Source of the DNA: Pseudarthrobacter phenanthrenivorans
GTDB taxonomy: Bacteria > Actinomycetota > Actinomycetes > Actinomycetales > Micrococcaceae
Direction of reading: 5' to 3'
Length of the DNA: 64,000 nt
NCBI RefSeq assembly: GCF_000813845.1
Contig: NZ_JWTB01000011.1
Span: 1-64,000, forward strand
Positions 32,473 to 40,551 of this stretch are shown here, piece by piece. Position numbers and translations under genes: made by a program. Under the pieces are notes generated by a model. The model ran no database searches. It was not told the DNA's origin and worked only from the letters and a program-made list of their open reading frames with translations. Each line of letters starts with the position of its first letter. Within the stretch, counting starts at the first letter, position 1.

Positions 32473-33057
32473 ATGAACCCCTCGCTCCTGGACCGGGCGA
32501 AGAAACGCATGAATGCGTTGGGTGCCGCCCTCTACGCTGCCGTCCTGGCGATCGTGGTCCTCGCCGCCGGCGGCGTGGCGGGCCTCCTGGTGCACCTGCC
32601 CTGGCTGTTCCCAAGCCTTGGACCCACGGTGATGCTGTTCTTCGAATCGCCCGAACAAAAAGCATCGCGGCCAGTGAACACCCTGGTGGGGCATGGCGTC
32701 GGATTGGCTGCCGGCGCCCTGTGCCTTTATGCCCTGGGGCTGCAGGACCAGCCTCCGGCGCCGGTGGGCGGCCTGACCCCGCTTTATGTGGTCAGCGGCG
32801 CACTGTCCGTGGGGATCACCACCCTGGTGCTGACCTGGCTCGGACTGCCCCACCCGCCGGCAGGCGCAACGACCTTGATTGTCAGCCTGGGCATCCTGTC
32901 CAGCCCGGTCCAGCTGGCCTCCATGGCCGGCGCCGTCGTCCTGGTAACAGCCCTCGGGTGGGGACTCAATGTGCTCCTGGGGACCTGGCCTGCCGGTGGG
33001 ACAGGATCTCAGCCAGCTCAGCCAGCCGGTGCGCCCGCGCAGACTCGGCAGGAGTGA
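32473..33057 (+). CDS. HPP-family integral membrane protein
   Basis: A 194-residue protein with about four to five hydrophobic segments and the name-giving motif in TWLGLPHPPAGATTLI, plus WLFPSLGPTVMLFF in the first third. HPP proteins of bacteria and chloroplasts have been linked to nitrite transport in some lineages; here the substrate is unknown. AAAGGAA five bases before ATG 32473 supports the start. The last 20 or so residues are low-complexity (Pro/Ala/Gln) and lie antisense to the 3' end of the next gene, a 92-base convergent overlap. Confidence 0.8.
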   Translation: MNPSLLDRAKKRMNALGAALYAAVLAIVVLAAGGVAGLLVHLPWLFPSLGPTVMLFFESPEQKASRPVNTLVGHGVGLAAGALCLYALGLQDQPPAPVGGLTPLYVVSGALSVGITTLVLTWLGLPHPPAGATTLIVSLGILSSPVQLASMAGAVVLVTALGWGLNVLLGTWPAGGTGSQPAQPAGAPAQTRQE

Positions 33058-33808
33058 ACGGCTCCCCCGGCCGGGCGAAGGTGATGGGGCCATGCCATGC
33101 CGTGGGAATCTTCAGGTGCGTCCCGTCGTCGGGCGTCTTTAATCGGACGTCCGACGGCGGCACGATCCGTGCGTGCAGCAGCTCCGCCACAGCCAGGGGC
33201 AGTTCCTCCGGGCCGGCAGCGATGCGCGCCGCCAGGCTCAGCGCCCGGGTTTGCCCGTCAGCCATGGCGAGGGCGGTGGTGGGCCAGACGTGGGATGCCG
33301 TGCCGCCGCCGTCGTTAAGGGCCGCCAGCAGCTCCCGCTCGCCCACCTCCCCGGGCGCCGAGAGGACAAACTCGTCCAGGACGCCGTCCGCCACCGGGTG
33401 GACGTGGATGCCCAGGATGTTCGTGTCCAGCCGCGCCAGCGCCGCTGTGATCCGCTGCAGCGAACCGGGCTGGTCGCGGAGCAGCGTCCGCGCCCGCCAC
33501 AGCGACGGCGCCGACGCCAGCTGCCGCCGGTGCCGCAGGGCCGGGGCATGCAGCCAGCGCAGCAGGATCCGGGCCGCCGACGGCTCGGCCACCCAGATCA
33601 CCAGGACCGTCGCGGCCAGCGCCAGCACCAGCACCTTGGCCACATAGGGAAGATGGGTCTCCACCACCAGGGCGTGGACCAGTAACTCGATGGGCAGCAT
33701 CACGGCGACGTTCGCCAGGGTCAGCCGGGCCTTGGGCGGCTCCGGCATCAGGCCGCAGACCTCGCAGCGCAGTTCAGCGGCGGGCGTGGAGTGGGGAGAG
33801 GGCTTCAT
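32966..33808 (-). CDS. ACT-domain-containing membrane-anchored protein
   Basis: A 280-residue protein. The N-terminus has a CEVCGLMPEPP motif (a possible CxxC metal site near residues 16-19) and two hydrophobic segments (LTLANVAVMLPIELLVHALVV, VAKVLVLALAATVLVIWVA). A regulatory ACT-like domain follows: LLRDQPGSLQRITAALARLDTNILGIHVHPVADGVLDEFVL. The C-terminal part resembles an N-acetyltransferase-linked ACT partner seen in actinobacteria but I cannot name a function. Start ATG 33808 suits the domain; codons upstream lack an SD. Its 3' end overlaps the HPP gene by 92 bases on the opposite strand. Confidence 0.7.
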   Translation of the reverse strand: MKPSPHSTPAAELRCEVCGLMPEPPKARLTLANVAVMLPIELLVHALVVETHLPYVAKVLVLALAATVLVIWVAEPSAARILLRWLHAPALRHRRQLASAPSLWRARTLLRDQPGSLQRITAALARLDTNILGIHVHPVADGVLDEFVLSAPGEVGERELLAALNDGGGTASHVWPTTALAMADGQTRALSLAARIAAGPEELPLAVAELLHARIVPPSDVRLKTPDDGTHLKIPTAWHGPITFARPGEPFTPAESARAHRLAELAEILSHRQARSPGAH

Positions 33809-33961
33809 GAGACAAGCTTCGTGCCGCGCTGTTTCCGCTGCGTTGCCCCTGCATTCCATTCATGGGAACGCGCCGGGCGCCTTCCGGGGGCCGGCCCGTA
33901 GGATTTACCGGGAACGTCAGCGCGGCCGCCCGTCAAAATCGACCCCAGGAAGGCGCTGCCT

Positions 33962-35026
33962 GTGAAGATGTTTGCTGAAATGTTCAGCATTGGCCCCGGC
34001 AACAAGGACCACCACCCCGCGTTCAGGTGTGCCGTGGGCGTCTTCGTGCCCCTGATCACGCTGGTGCTGCTGGGCCGGCTGGACCTGGCCATCTTTGCGT
34101 CCTTTGGAGCCTTCACCGGAATTTACGGCCGCGGTGAACCGCACGCCGTCCGTTTTGTGCTGCAGTTGCGGGCCGGTCTGCTGATGCTGCTGGTCATGCT
34201 CCTGGCGGCGCTCGCCGCCCGCATGGGTCCGGCATGGGGCCTGGACGCCGCCACCCACACCTGGCTGCTGGTCCTGGCCACCACGCTGGTGGCCGGCGCG
34301 TGCTCCGTGGCCATTTCCTGGCTCCGGCTGCGCCCTGCCGGTTCGCTCTTCCACATCTTCGCCTTCGCCGCCATCGCCTCCATTCCCAACCAGCCCCCGC
34401 TGTGGCAGGGCATGCTGGTGGCGGTGCTCACCACGGTGTTCGCCCTGCTGGTGGGGTTCTCTTCGCGCATCCTTCCCAGCCACCGCACACCCTGGGCCCG
34501 CCCGCCCCGCATCCGCCGCACCCCGGCGGAAAAACGTGCAGCATGGCTGGAGGGCCTCGGCTACCTGGTGGCCGCCGGCCTTGCCGGAACCCTTGCCACG
34601 TGGGCGGGTGAGCGCCTGGGATTCGGGCACAACTACTGGGCCATGGTGGCCGCCGTGGTCCCCCTGGTGGGCCACACTACCCGGCACCGGGTGCGCCGCG
34701 GGATCCAAAGAATCATCGGCACCGTCCTGGGACTGCTCGTCCTGGCCGCGGTGCTGCTGGTGGGCCTGCAGCCCTGGCAGACCGTACTGGTGATGGCGCT
34801 GTGCCAGTTCGGCGCCGAGATGTTCATCATCCGCCAGTACCTGTTGGCGCAGGTTTTCGTGACGCCCCTGGCCCTTGTGTCCACGCTCCTGGTGGTCCCG
34901 GCCTCGCCGTCCATCCTGCTGCGGGACCGCATCATCGAGACGGTGATCGGCGCGGCCGTCGGGATTGCCGTGGTGCTGGCCCCGGGCGCATGGCGCCGGA
35001 TTAGGCAGAGGACGACGGCGGCCTGA
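33962..35026 (+). CDS. FUSC-family membrane protein (aromatic acid exporter-like)
   Basis: A 354-residue protein with two blocks of hydrophobic helices (about 22-165 and 205-345) separated by a basic loop (SRILPSHRTPWARPPRIRRTPAEKR). The second block carries NYWAMVAAVVPLVGHTTRHRVRRGIQRIIGTVLGLL, the typical FUSC/YccS/AaeB motif. Family members export hydroxylated aromatic acids, which would fit the neighbouring 4-hydroxybenzoate genes, but that is inference. GTG 33962 has AGGAAGG about eight bases upstream. It is divergent from the ACT gene and 84 bases before the IclR gene. Confidence 0.8.
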   Translation: MKMFAEMFSIGPGNKDHHPAFRCAVGVFVPLITLVLLGRLDLAIFASFGAFTGIYGRGEPHAVRFVLQLRAGLLMLLVMLLAALAARMGPAWGLDAATHTWLLVLATTLVAGACSVAISWLRLRPAGSLFHIFAFAAIASIPNQPPLWQGMLVAVLTTVFALLVGFSSRILPSHRTPWARPPRIRRTPAEKRAAWLEGLGYLVAAGLAGTLATWAGERLGFGHNYWAMVAAVVPLVGHTTRHRVRRGIQRIIGTVLGLLVLAAVLLVGLQPWQTVLVMALCQFGAEMFIIRQYLLAQVFVTPLALVSTLLVVPASPSILLRDRIIETVIGAAVGIAVVLAPGAWRRIRQRTTAA

Positions 35027-35087
35027 CCGCCTGGCACTTGGCCGCCCGGGCGCCTTGCCCGCATCCGCACGCGGTAGGCTGGACTTC

Positions 35088-35098
35088 CCATTCAATGG
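35088..35098. promoter_or_regulatory. palindrome just before the pob-type IclR gene
   Basis: CCATTCAATGG, a perfect 11-bp palindrome centred on C35093, only 13 bases before the GTG start. The same motif (one change) occurs in front of pobA, suggesting autoregulation by the IclR protein. Confidence 0.55.
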
Positions 35099-35110
35099 AA
35101 GGCGGCGGCC

Positions 35111-35854
35111 GTGGCGAACTCGCAGTCCGGGGACTCGGTGGTGGACAGGATCGTCCGCCTGATTTCGGCGTTTCCGCAGGACGTCAATGCGCTCCAGCTC
35201 AATGAACTTGCGCAGCAGGCCGGCCTGCCGCTGACCACAACGCACCGGCTGGTGGGTCAGCTTGCCGCCCATGGCCTGCTGGAGGCGGCGCCGGGAGGCA
35301 TGGTCCGCCCCGGACTCCGTTTGTGGGAGCTGGTGAACCGGGCATCGCCCACGCTGGCCCTGCGCCAGGCGGCCATGCCGTTCATGGAAGACATCCAGCA
35401 GGTCCTCCACCAAAACGTGAATCTGGCGGTGCTGGACGGCTGGGAGGCGCTCTTCGTGGAGCGGCTGTCCAGGCGCGGTTCGGTGGCCAACCGTGCGCAG
35501 GTGGCAGGCAGGATGCCCATCCACATTTCGTCGGCCGGCCTGGCGCTGATGGCCCACCAGGACAGGCAGGTGCAGGAAGAATACCTCCGCGGGTTCACTG
35601 ACCCGGACGGAAAGCTCACGGCCGGCGGGGTCCGGACATTGCTCGCCGAAACCTCCCGCCAGGGTTTCGCCCAGCTCAAAGGCGTGGTGGATCCGGACAC
35701 GTGGGGCATAGCCGTCCCCGTCCTCAACCGCAGGCAGCGCGCCCTGGCCTCACTCGGCGTCGTGGTCCCCCTTCGGGAGATGCGTCTGCAGGCGCTCGTC
35801 CCCGCCCTGCAGACGGCCGCCCGCGGCATCGCCCGGCAACTGGCCGATACCTGA
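35111..35854 (+). CDS. IclR-family regulator of the 4-hydroxybenzoate gene
   Basis: A 247-residue IclR protein: VVDRIVRLISAFPQDVNALQLNELAQQAGLPLTTTHRLVGQLAAHGLLE (winged helix) and an effector domain with LERLSRRGSV-like and MPIHISSAGLALMAHQ segments and WGIAVPVLNRRQRALASLGVVVP. It differs clearly from the PcaR-like pair elsewhere in the window. It lies 113 bases upstream of pobA on the same strand, so a PobR-like role (4-hydroxybenzoate sensing) is likely. GTG 35111 gives the family length, with no strong SD; a short GGCGG lies before it. Confidence 0.8.
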   Translation: MANSQSGDSVVDRIVRLISAFPQDVNALQLNELAQQAGLPLTTTHRLVGQLAAHGLLEAAPGGMVRPGLRLWELVNRASPTLALRQAAMPFMEDIQQVLHQNVNLAVLDGWEALFVERLSRRGSVANRAQVAGRMPIHISSAGLALMAHQDRQVQEEYLRGFTDPDGKLTAGGVRTLLAETSRQGFAQLKGVVDPDTWGIAVPVLNRRQRALASLGVVVPLREMRLQALVPALQTAARGIARQLADT

Positions 35855-35855
35855 T

Positions 35856-35866
35856 CCATTCAACGG
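35856..35866. promoter_or_regulatory. second copy of the IclR palindrome, upstream of pobA
   Basis: CCATTCAACGG, followed by AA as in the first copy (shared CCATTCAAYGGAA). It sits directly before TTGTTG-N17-TTTAGC (from 35869), a weak promoter match, the usual place for an activator site. Confidence 0.55.
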
Positions 35867-35967
35867 AATTGTTGTAACGGCGGTCACGCTGTTTAGCCCA
35901 CACTGATGGGCAGACGAACCGGTCCGGTCCCGCCGAGGCGGGACCCGCAACGAAGCGAGAACAGATC

Positions 35968-37155
35968 ATGGCACGAAAAGTCATCACCACCCAGGTGGCC
36001 ATCATGGGCGGCGGCCCCGCCGGGCTTATGCTTTCCCACCTGCTGGCCAAAGCCGGGATTGAGTCAACGGTGATCGAAATCCGCAGCCATGAGGAGATTG
36101 CCCACACCGTCCGCGCAGGAATCCTGGAACACGGCACGGTCAACCTGCTGGTGGACAGCGGGGTGTCTGACCGCGTGCTGCGCGACGGGGACCGGCACGA
36201 CGGCATCGAGCTCCGGTTCAACGGGGAAAGCCACCGGGTCGATTTCAAGGACCTGGTGGGGGAGTCGGTGTGGCTGTATCCGCAGACGGACGTCTTCCTG
36301 GACCTCGCCGCGCGGAGGAAGGGCGACGGCGGCGATGTCCGCTACAGCGTCACTGACACCTCGGTGCACGATCTCGAAGGCCGGCCCAAGGTCTGGTTCA
36401 CCGATGCCGACGGCGTTGAGTTCGAGATCCAGGCCGATTTCCTGGTGGGGGCCGACGGTTCCCGCAGCCACTGCCGCTTCCAGATCCCCGAGGCCCACCG
36501 CAAGTGGTACTTCCATGAGTACCCCTTCGCCTGGTTCGGCATCCTGGCCGAGGCACCGCGCAGCTCCGACGAACTCATCTACGCCAACTCGGCCAACGGC
36601 TTCGCCCTGATCAGCCAGCGTACGGAAACCGTGCAGCGGATGTACTTCCAGTGCGACCCCAAGGAGAACGTGACGGAATGGGATGACGACCGGATCTGGG
36701 CCGAATTCCGCAGCCGCGTCAACGGCAACGGCTTCGAGCTCAAGGAAGGGCCGGTCCTGGAAAAGATGGTGCTGCCGTTCCGCAGCTTCGTCCACGCCCC
36801 CATGCGCCACGGCAACCTGTTCCTGGCCGGCGACGCCGCGCACACGGTGCCGCCCACCGGTGCCAAGGGCCTCAACCTGGCCATCAACGACGTCAAGGTC
36901 CTGTTCGAAGGCTTGGACAGCCACTACAACTCCGGCTCGGACCTGCTCCTCGAGTCCTACAGCGACCGTGCCCTCGCCCGGGTGTGGAAGGCCCAGCAGT
37001 TCTCCTACTGGATGACCACCATGCTGCATACGCCCGCCGATGCGGACGACTTCTCCCGTGCCCGCCAGCTCGGTGAGCTGAACTCCGTAGTTTCCTCCCG
37101 GCATGGCATGGCGGACCTGGCTGAGGCATACACGGGCTGGCCCGCGGCCTCATAG
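35968..37155 (+). CDS. pobA: 4-hydroxybenzoate 3-monooxygenase
   Basis: A 395-residue class A FAD monooxygenase that hydroxylates 4-hydroxybenzoate to protocatechuate with NAD(P)H and O2. Motifs: VAIMGGGPAGLMLSHLL (FAD ADP-binding), RAGILEHGTVNLL, VGADGSRSHCR (DG motif), YFHEYPFAWFGILAEAP (substrate region) and LAGDAAHTVPPTGAKGLNLAINDV (FAD ribose). Length and every key segment match PobA. The product feeds the pcaHG operon at 11-18 kb, so this is a second entry into the same pathway. It is probably controlled by the IclR gene just upstream. Confidence 0.95.
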   Translation: MARKVITTQVAIMGGGPAGLMLSHLLAKAGIESTVIEIRSHEEIAHTVRAGILEHGTVNLLVDSGVSDRVLRDGDRHDGIELRFNGESHRVDFKDLVGESVWLYPQTDVFLDLAARRKGDGGDVRYSVTDTSVHDLEGRPKVWFTDADGVEFEIQADFLVGADGSRSHCRFQIPEAHRKWYFHEYPFAWFGILAEAPRSSDELIYANSANGFALISQRTETVQRMYFQCDPKENVTEWDDDRIWAEFRSRVNGNGFELKEGPVLEKMVLPFRSFVHAPMRHGNLFLAGDAAHTVPPTGAKGLNLAINDVKVLFEGLDSHYNSGSDLLLESYSDRALARVWKAQQFSYWMTTMLHTPADADDFSRARQLGELNSVVSSRHGMADLAEAYTGWPAAS

Positions 37156-37206
37156 GCAATGGACGACGGCGGGTGGCCGCCCGCGGATTCAGGGGTTTTT
37201 GCAGGT

Positions 37207-37746
37207 TCAGCGGCCCAGCAGCCGCCGGATCGCCGCCGCAGTGGCCGCGGCGTCCGGGTCTTCGTCGCGGCGGACGGTGAGCAGGTGCAGCAGGACCCCG
37301 TCGCAGTAGTCCGCGACGTCCCGGGCCCGTGCCGCTGCGTCCGCCACCCCGAGGGCCCTGAGCGCCTGTTCAAGGCCGCCCACCAGCAGGCGGTGCCCCG
37401 CGGTCACTGCCTCGGGGCGGTCCAGGGACAGGGCCAGCCGGGCCCGGGTGAGGCCAGAATGTTGCCGGGCAAGCGCGAGCACCATCGCGGCCAGTTGGGC
37501 GGCCAGCTGGTCCGCGTCCAGTGGCGGGCCGGCAGGGCCGACGTGCTGCAGAAGTTCCGCGTCCAGCTGCAGGAGGCGGTCCAGGACTGCTTCCACCAGT
37601 GCTGACCGGTTGCGGTAGTAGTTGGACGTCGTCCCTTCGGAAACCCCTGCGGCTGCATCCACGGCGCGGTGGGTGAGGCCCTTCAGCCCCTTCTCCGCGA
37701 CGATGGACAGTGCGGCATCGAGCAGCTGGGTCCGTCGGTCGGGCAT
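37207..37746 (-). CDS. TetR-family regulator
   Basis: A 179-residue TetR protein. The helix-turn-helix is in residues 1-50 (RRTQLLDAALSIVAEKGLKGLTHRAVDAAAGVSEGTTSNYYRNRSALVEAVLDRLL). The C-terminal part is helical, with no family-specific ligand motif I can read. It is divergent from an FAD monooxygenase gene; the 58-base gap contains one clear palindrome, so it most likely represses that gene and itself. It is convergent with pobA. Confidence 0.85.
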   Translation of the reverse strand: MPDRRTQLLDAALSIVAEKGLKGLTHRAVDAAAGVSEGTTSNYYRNRSALVEAVLDRLLQLDAELLQHVGPAGPPLDADQLAAQLAAMVLALARQHSGLTRARLALSLDRPEAVTAGHRLLVGGLEQALRALGVADAAARARDVADYCDGVLLHLLTVRRDEDPDAAATAAAIRRLLGR

Positions 37747-37773
37747 GGTGCCAGTCTACGGGCACTCCCTTCC

Positions 37774-37798
37774 AATTCACTACAAAAGTAGTAGAATT
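37774..37798. promoter_or_regulatory. TetR-type operator between the divergent pair
   Basis: Core ACTAC-AAAA-GTAGT (37779-37792) flanked by AATTC on the left and GAATT on the right, the right flank being shifted by one base. It starts 28 bases from the TetR start and ends 7 bases before the monooxygenase ATG. Confidence 0.6.
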
Positions 37799-37804
37799 GT
37801 GGGC

Positions 37805-38860
37805 ATGGAAACGATCTCGATCGTTGGCGGCGGCATTGCCGGTCTTGCCCTCGCGTCCTGCCTGGAGCCCGGCCGCTTCGAGGTGACGGTTTACGAGAAG
37901 CGTCCCGAACTGCCGGCGGTGGGCACTGTGCTGGCCATGTGGCCCAACGCCCAGCGGGCGCTGGCGCGGGTGGGAATCCTCGGGCAGGCGCGGGCGGTGA
38001 GCCCCGCCCTTGGCAGCGGTTCCATCCGGAATGCGGCAGGTGAACCGTGGATCACCGTCAACGGCGGCGAGCTGATCGGGATGTCACGGGTGGACCTGCT
38101 TCGGCTCCTCGACTCGGCTGTCCCGGCAACGGTCCGGCGGGTCACCACGCAGGTGCAGGAACTGCCGGCCGGCCAAGGACTGGTGGTGGGCGCTGATGGG
38201 GTCCACAGCATAGTCCGCCGCCAGGTATGGGGTGCCGCTGCAGATGCCACGGTAACGTCCTGCCTTGCACTGCGGGGCACCATTCCGGCGCCCGTCGATC
38301 CCGAGGCAGTAGGGGAATACTGGGGGCGGGGTGACCTTTTCGGGATCGCAGCCTCCCCCGGGGGAACCAACTGGTACGCCAGCTGGCGTTCCGGACTGGG
38401 CCCCACCGGCATTGACGTTGAACAGGCCCTGGAGCAGGCGCGGCAGCGTTTCGCAGGCCACGCTCCGGCTATCCGGCACGTGCTCGCCGCAGCGGTTCCG
38501 GAGCTCTCGCTCGCGCAGCGGATCTGGACCACGCCGCCTCTGCGGTCCTACGTCAGCGGCGCCGCCGTGCTGGTGGGCGATGCAGCACACGCCATGACTC
38601 CGAACCTGGGCCGCGGCGCCTGTGAATCCCTTGTTGACGCAGTGACCCTGGCGGACCTGTTGAACAGCCTTCCGCAGGAGCGGGCGCTCGCGGCCTACAA
38701 CCGGCAGCGCCGGCTGCGCACCCGGGCGCTCAGCCGGGCATCGGCGGTGATGATGCGGGTGGCGCTGGCCGAACGAGCCCAGCCCCTGCGCGACCGCCTG
38801 CTTGACCTGGCCCGGCGCCGGGACGAAAGGGCGGCCGCCGGCAACGGCGCGGGGCGTTGA
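37805..38860 (+). CDS. FAD-dependent monooxygenase (class A, short form)
   Basis: A 351-residue flavoprotein: TISIVGGGIAGLALASCL (FAD ADP-binding), GLVVGADGVHSIVRRQ (DG motif) and AVLVGDAAHAMTPNLGRGACESLVDAV (FAD ribose), ending in an Arg-rich helix. It is about 30-40 residues shorter than usual; the strand region before the DG motif is compressed (RRVTTQVQELPAGQG). Substrate unknown. Divergent TetR control suggests an inducible oxidation, e.g. of an aromatic or antibiotic. ATG 37805 lies right after the palindrome, leaving little room for a leader. Confidence 0.8.
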   Translation: METISIVGGGIAGLALASCLEPGRFEVTVYEKRPELPAVGTVLAMWPNAQRALARVGILGQARAVSPALGSGSIRNAAGEPWITVNGGELIGMSRVDLLRLLDSAVPATVRRVTTQVQELPAGQGLVVGADGVHSIVRRQVWGAAADATVTSCLALRGTIPAPVDPEAVGEYWGRGDLFGIAASPGGTNWYASWRSGLGPTGIDVEQALEQARQRFAGHAPAIRHVLAAAVPELSLAQRIWTTPPLRSYVSGAAVLVGDAAHAMTPNLGRGACESLVDAVTLADLLNSLPQERALAAYNRQRRLRTRALSRASAVMMRVALAERAQPLRDRLLDLARRRDERAAAGNGAGR

Positions 38861-38879
38861 CAGCGCGCCTCGCCGTTGC
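38841..38879. terminator. hairpin between the monooxygenase and thioesterase genes
   Basis: Arms GCAACGGCG (38841-38849) and CGCCGTTGC (38871-38879), perfect. It overlaps the end of the plus-strand gene and lies just past the minus-strand stop, so it can serve both convergent units. Confidence 0.5.
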
Positions 38880-38880
38880 G

Positions 38881-39315
38881 TTAGTCCTTGGGGGTGGTGC
38901 CGCTCAGGTGGTGGGTGGGGATCCGGTCCCGGTCATAGGTGATTTCGGTGTAGCCGTGCGGCTCGGGCTTGCCGTCCTGGTTGAGGTTCACGAAGACGAT
39001 TTCCTCGATGGTGAGGATGCTCTGCCGGGTGATCATGTTGCGGACCTCGGCGCGCATGGTCAACGAGGTGCGGCCAAACCGGGTAGCGGTCAGGCCCATC
39101 TCGATCAGGTCGCCCTGGACGGCGGAGCTGACAAAGTTGATCTCCGAAATGTACTTGGTGACCGCGCGGCCGTTTCCCAGCTGCAGGATGGCGTAAATTG
39201 CCGCTTCCTCATCGATCCACTTCAGCAGGCTTCCGCCGAAGAGGGTCCCGTTGGCGTTGAGGTCCTCGGGCCGGACCCATTTGCGGGTCCGGAACGTGAT
39301 GTCTGCTGTTTCCAT
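38881..39315 (-). CDS. acyl-CoA thioesterase, hotdog fold (YciA-like)
   Basis: A 144-residue single hotdog-domain protein: RPEDLNANGTLFGGSLLKWIDEEAAIYAIL (the Asn/Asp active-site loop with the family GG-xx-LxxWxDE signature), TKYISEINFVSSAVQGDLIEMGL and RNMITRQSILTIEEIVFVNL. It hydrolyses acyl-CoA thioesters; chain length not predictable. ATG 39315 matches the family start. Convergent with the monooxygenase and probably monocistronic. Confidence 0.85.
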   Translation of the reverse strand: METADITFRTRKWVRPEDLNANGTLFGGSLLKWIDEEAAIYAILQLGNGRAVTKYISEINFVSSAVQGDLIEMGLTATRFGRTSLTMRAEVRNMITRQSILTIEEIVFVNLNQDGKPEPHGYTEITYDRDRIPTHHLSGTTPKD

Positions 39316-39371
39316 ACCGCGAGATTAGCCTGACCGCACGCAGGGCGCCGGAGTATGACGGCCGGCCGGTG

Positions 39372-39875
39372 CTAGGCCATGGCGGTCTGCGCGGCACTGT
39401 GGGCGTTGATGCTCTTGGCGTAGCAGTAGGAATGCTCCACTCCCGCGTAGGGGCCGAAGTTCGGGATGGCCTCAAACCCTGAGTTCTCGTAGAAGTTGCG
39501 GCCGTCCGGCTGGGCTGACCCCGCTTCCGCCTTGATGCGGGTGATGCCCTGCCGGAATGCCTCTGCTTCCAGCGCTGCAAGGATGGAACTGGCCACCCCG
39601 GAGCCGCGCGTGTACGGCAGCACATACAGGCGTTTTATTTCGGCGGTCGATGAGTCGAGGAGCCGCAGGCCCCCGCAGCCAACGGGCTGTCCCGACCCCT
39701 TGTCGTATGCCACCAGGAACACCGCACAGTCGGCGGCCGACGGCGGCGGCCCGGGTTCGTGGTCAGGCCGGCCAAAGCGGGCGTCGAGTTCGGCCTGCTG
39801 GGCGCGGCGGAGATCCGCACCAACGGGGTTGGACCAGGAGACCTGCCGGATGTTCAGCCTGGGATTGGTCTGCAT
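39372..39875 (-). CDS. GNAT-family N-acetyltransferase
   Basis: A 167-residue GNAT protein: CGGLRLLDSSTAEIKRLYVLPYTRGSGVASSILAALEAEAFRQGITRIKAEAGSAQPDGRNFYENSGFEAIPNFGPY. The acetyl-CoA loop is RGSGVASSI (a Q/RxxGxG/A form) and the Tyr acid-base candidate is in NFYENSGF. Substrate unknown. ATG 39875 has GAGG six bases upstream; the longer ORF extending to 40544 is antisense to the MarR gene and is not used. It is divergent from marR. Confidence 0.82.
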   Translation of the reverse strand: MQTNPRLNIRQVSWSNPVGADLRRAQQAELDARFGRPDHEPGPPPSAADCAVFLVAYDKGSGQPVGCGGLRLLDSSTAEIKRLYVLPYTRGSGVASSILAALEAEAFRQGITRIKAEAGSAQPDGRNFYENSGFEAIPNFGPYAGVEHSYCYAKSINAHSAAQTAMA

Positions 39876-39994
39876 ATCTGCCTCGATTCGCCGGAGGGGT
39901 ATGCCGTACAAGGCTAAAGGCGGGGAGTTACGCGGGTGTTTCCCGGCGGTTAGCACCCGGATAACGGTGCGGCGGCTAGGGATCCATATGTTAC

Positions 39995-40025
39995 TTGGCA
40001 GCCTAGTTATCAGGTGGTCTAAAAT
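39995..40025 (+). promoter_or_regulatory. promoter of the MarR gene, probably leaderless
   Basis: TTGGCA (39995-40000) and TCTAAAAT (40018-40025) give a -35/-10 pair with 17-19 bases between. The ATG is at 40032, six bases after the -10, so transcription would begin at or beside the start codon. A CCTAGTTATCAGG sequence lies between the boxes. Confidence 0.5.
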
Positions 40026-40031
40026 GATTTT

Positions 40032-40547
40032 ATGGTTTCTACGGGCAACGAGGGATCCGGCTACTGGTACGGCCCCGACGGGCAGCTGGACTACAGCGCG
40101 GCAGTATTGAAGTCGCTCCGGGACTACCGCTCGGCCGAAACCGAGATCCGCCGCAATACCAGGGACTCCATGGGCATGGGGGAAACGGACATTCTTGCCC
40201 TGAGGTATCTGCTGCGGGTCCAGGCGTCCGGAAAGCAGGTTGTGCCCAAGGATCTCAGTCAATTCCTCAATATTACTAGCGCCTCCACCACCTCGCTGAT
40301 TGACCGCCTGGTGGCCAGCGGGCACGTCCGGCGCGAGGCACACCCCACGGACCGGCGTTCGGTTGTGGTCGTTCCCACTGTTGAATCCGACAAAGAGGTC
40401 CGCGAAACGCTCGGTGCCATGCATCGCAGGATGATGACGGTGGCGGAGAGCCTCACTGCCGACGAGGCCCGGGTGGTTGTGGAATTCCTGCAGCGCATGA
40501 CCGAAGCCCTGCAGGTGTCCGAAAAGGAAGCGCACAAAGTTCACTAG
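40032..40547 (+). CDS. MarR-family transcriptional regulator
   Basis: A 171-residue MarR protein with a winged helix at about 50-125: GMGETDILALRYLLRVQASGKQVVPKDLSQFLNITSASTTSLIDRLVASGHVRREAHPTDRRSVVVVPT, including the DRR-wing motif. MarR proteins respond to small phenolics, oxidants or envelope stress. A good -10 lies six bases upstream of the ATG and no SD is visible, suggesting a leaderless message. It is followed by a palindrome and two further same-strand genes, so it probably controls them. Confidence 0.85.
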   Translation: MVSTGNEGSGYWYGPDGQLDYSAAVLKSLRDYRSAETEIRRNTRDSMGMGETDILALRYLLRVQASGKQVVPKDLSQFLNITSASTTSLIDRLVASGHVRREAHPTDRRSVVVVPTVESDKEVRETLGAMHRRMMTVAESLTADEARVVVEFLQRMTEALQVSEKEAHKVH

Positions 40548-40551
40548 GCTG

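Noticed and set aside
33917..35557. Minus-strand ORF of 546 codons opposite the FUSC gene and IclR gene
   Set aside because: His/Gln/Arg-rich shadow spanning two real genes and their gap.
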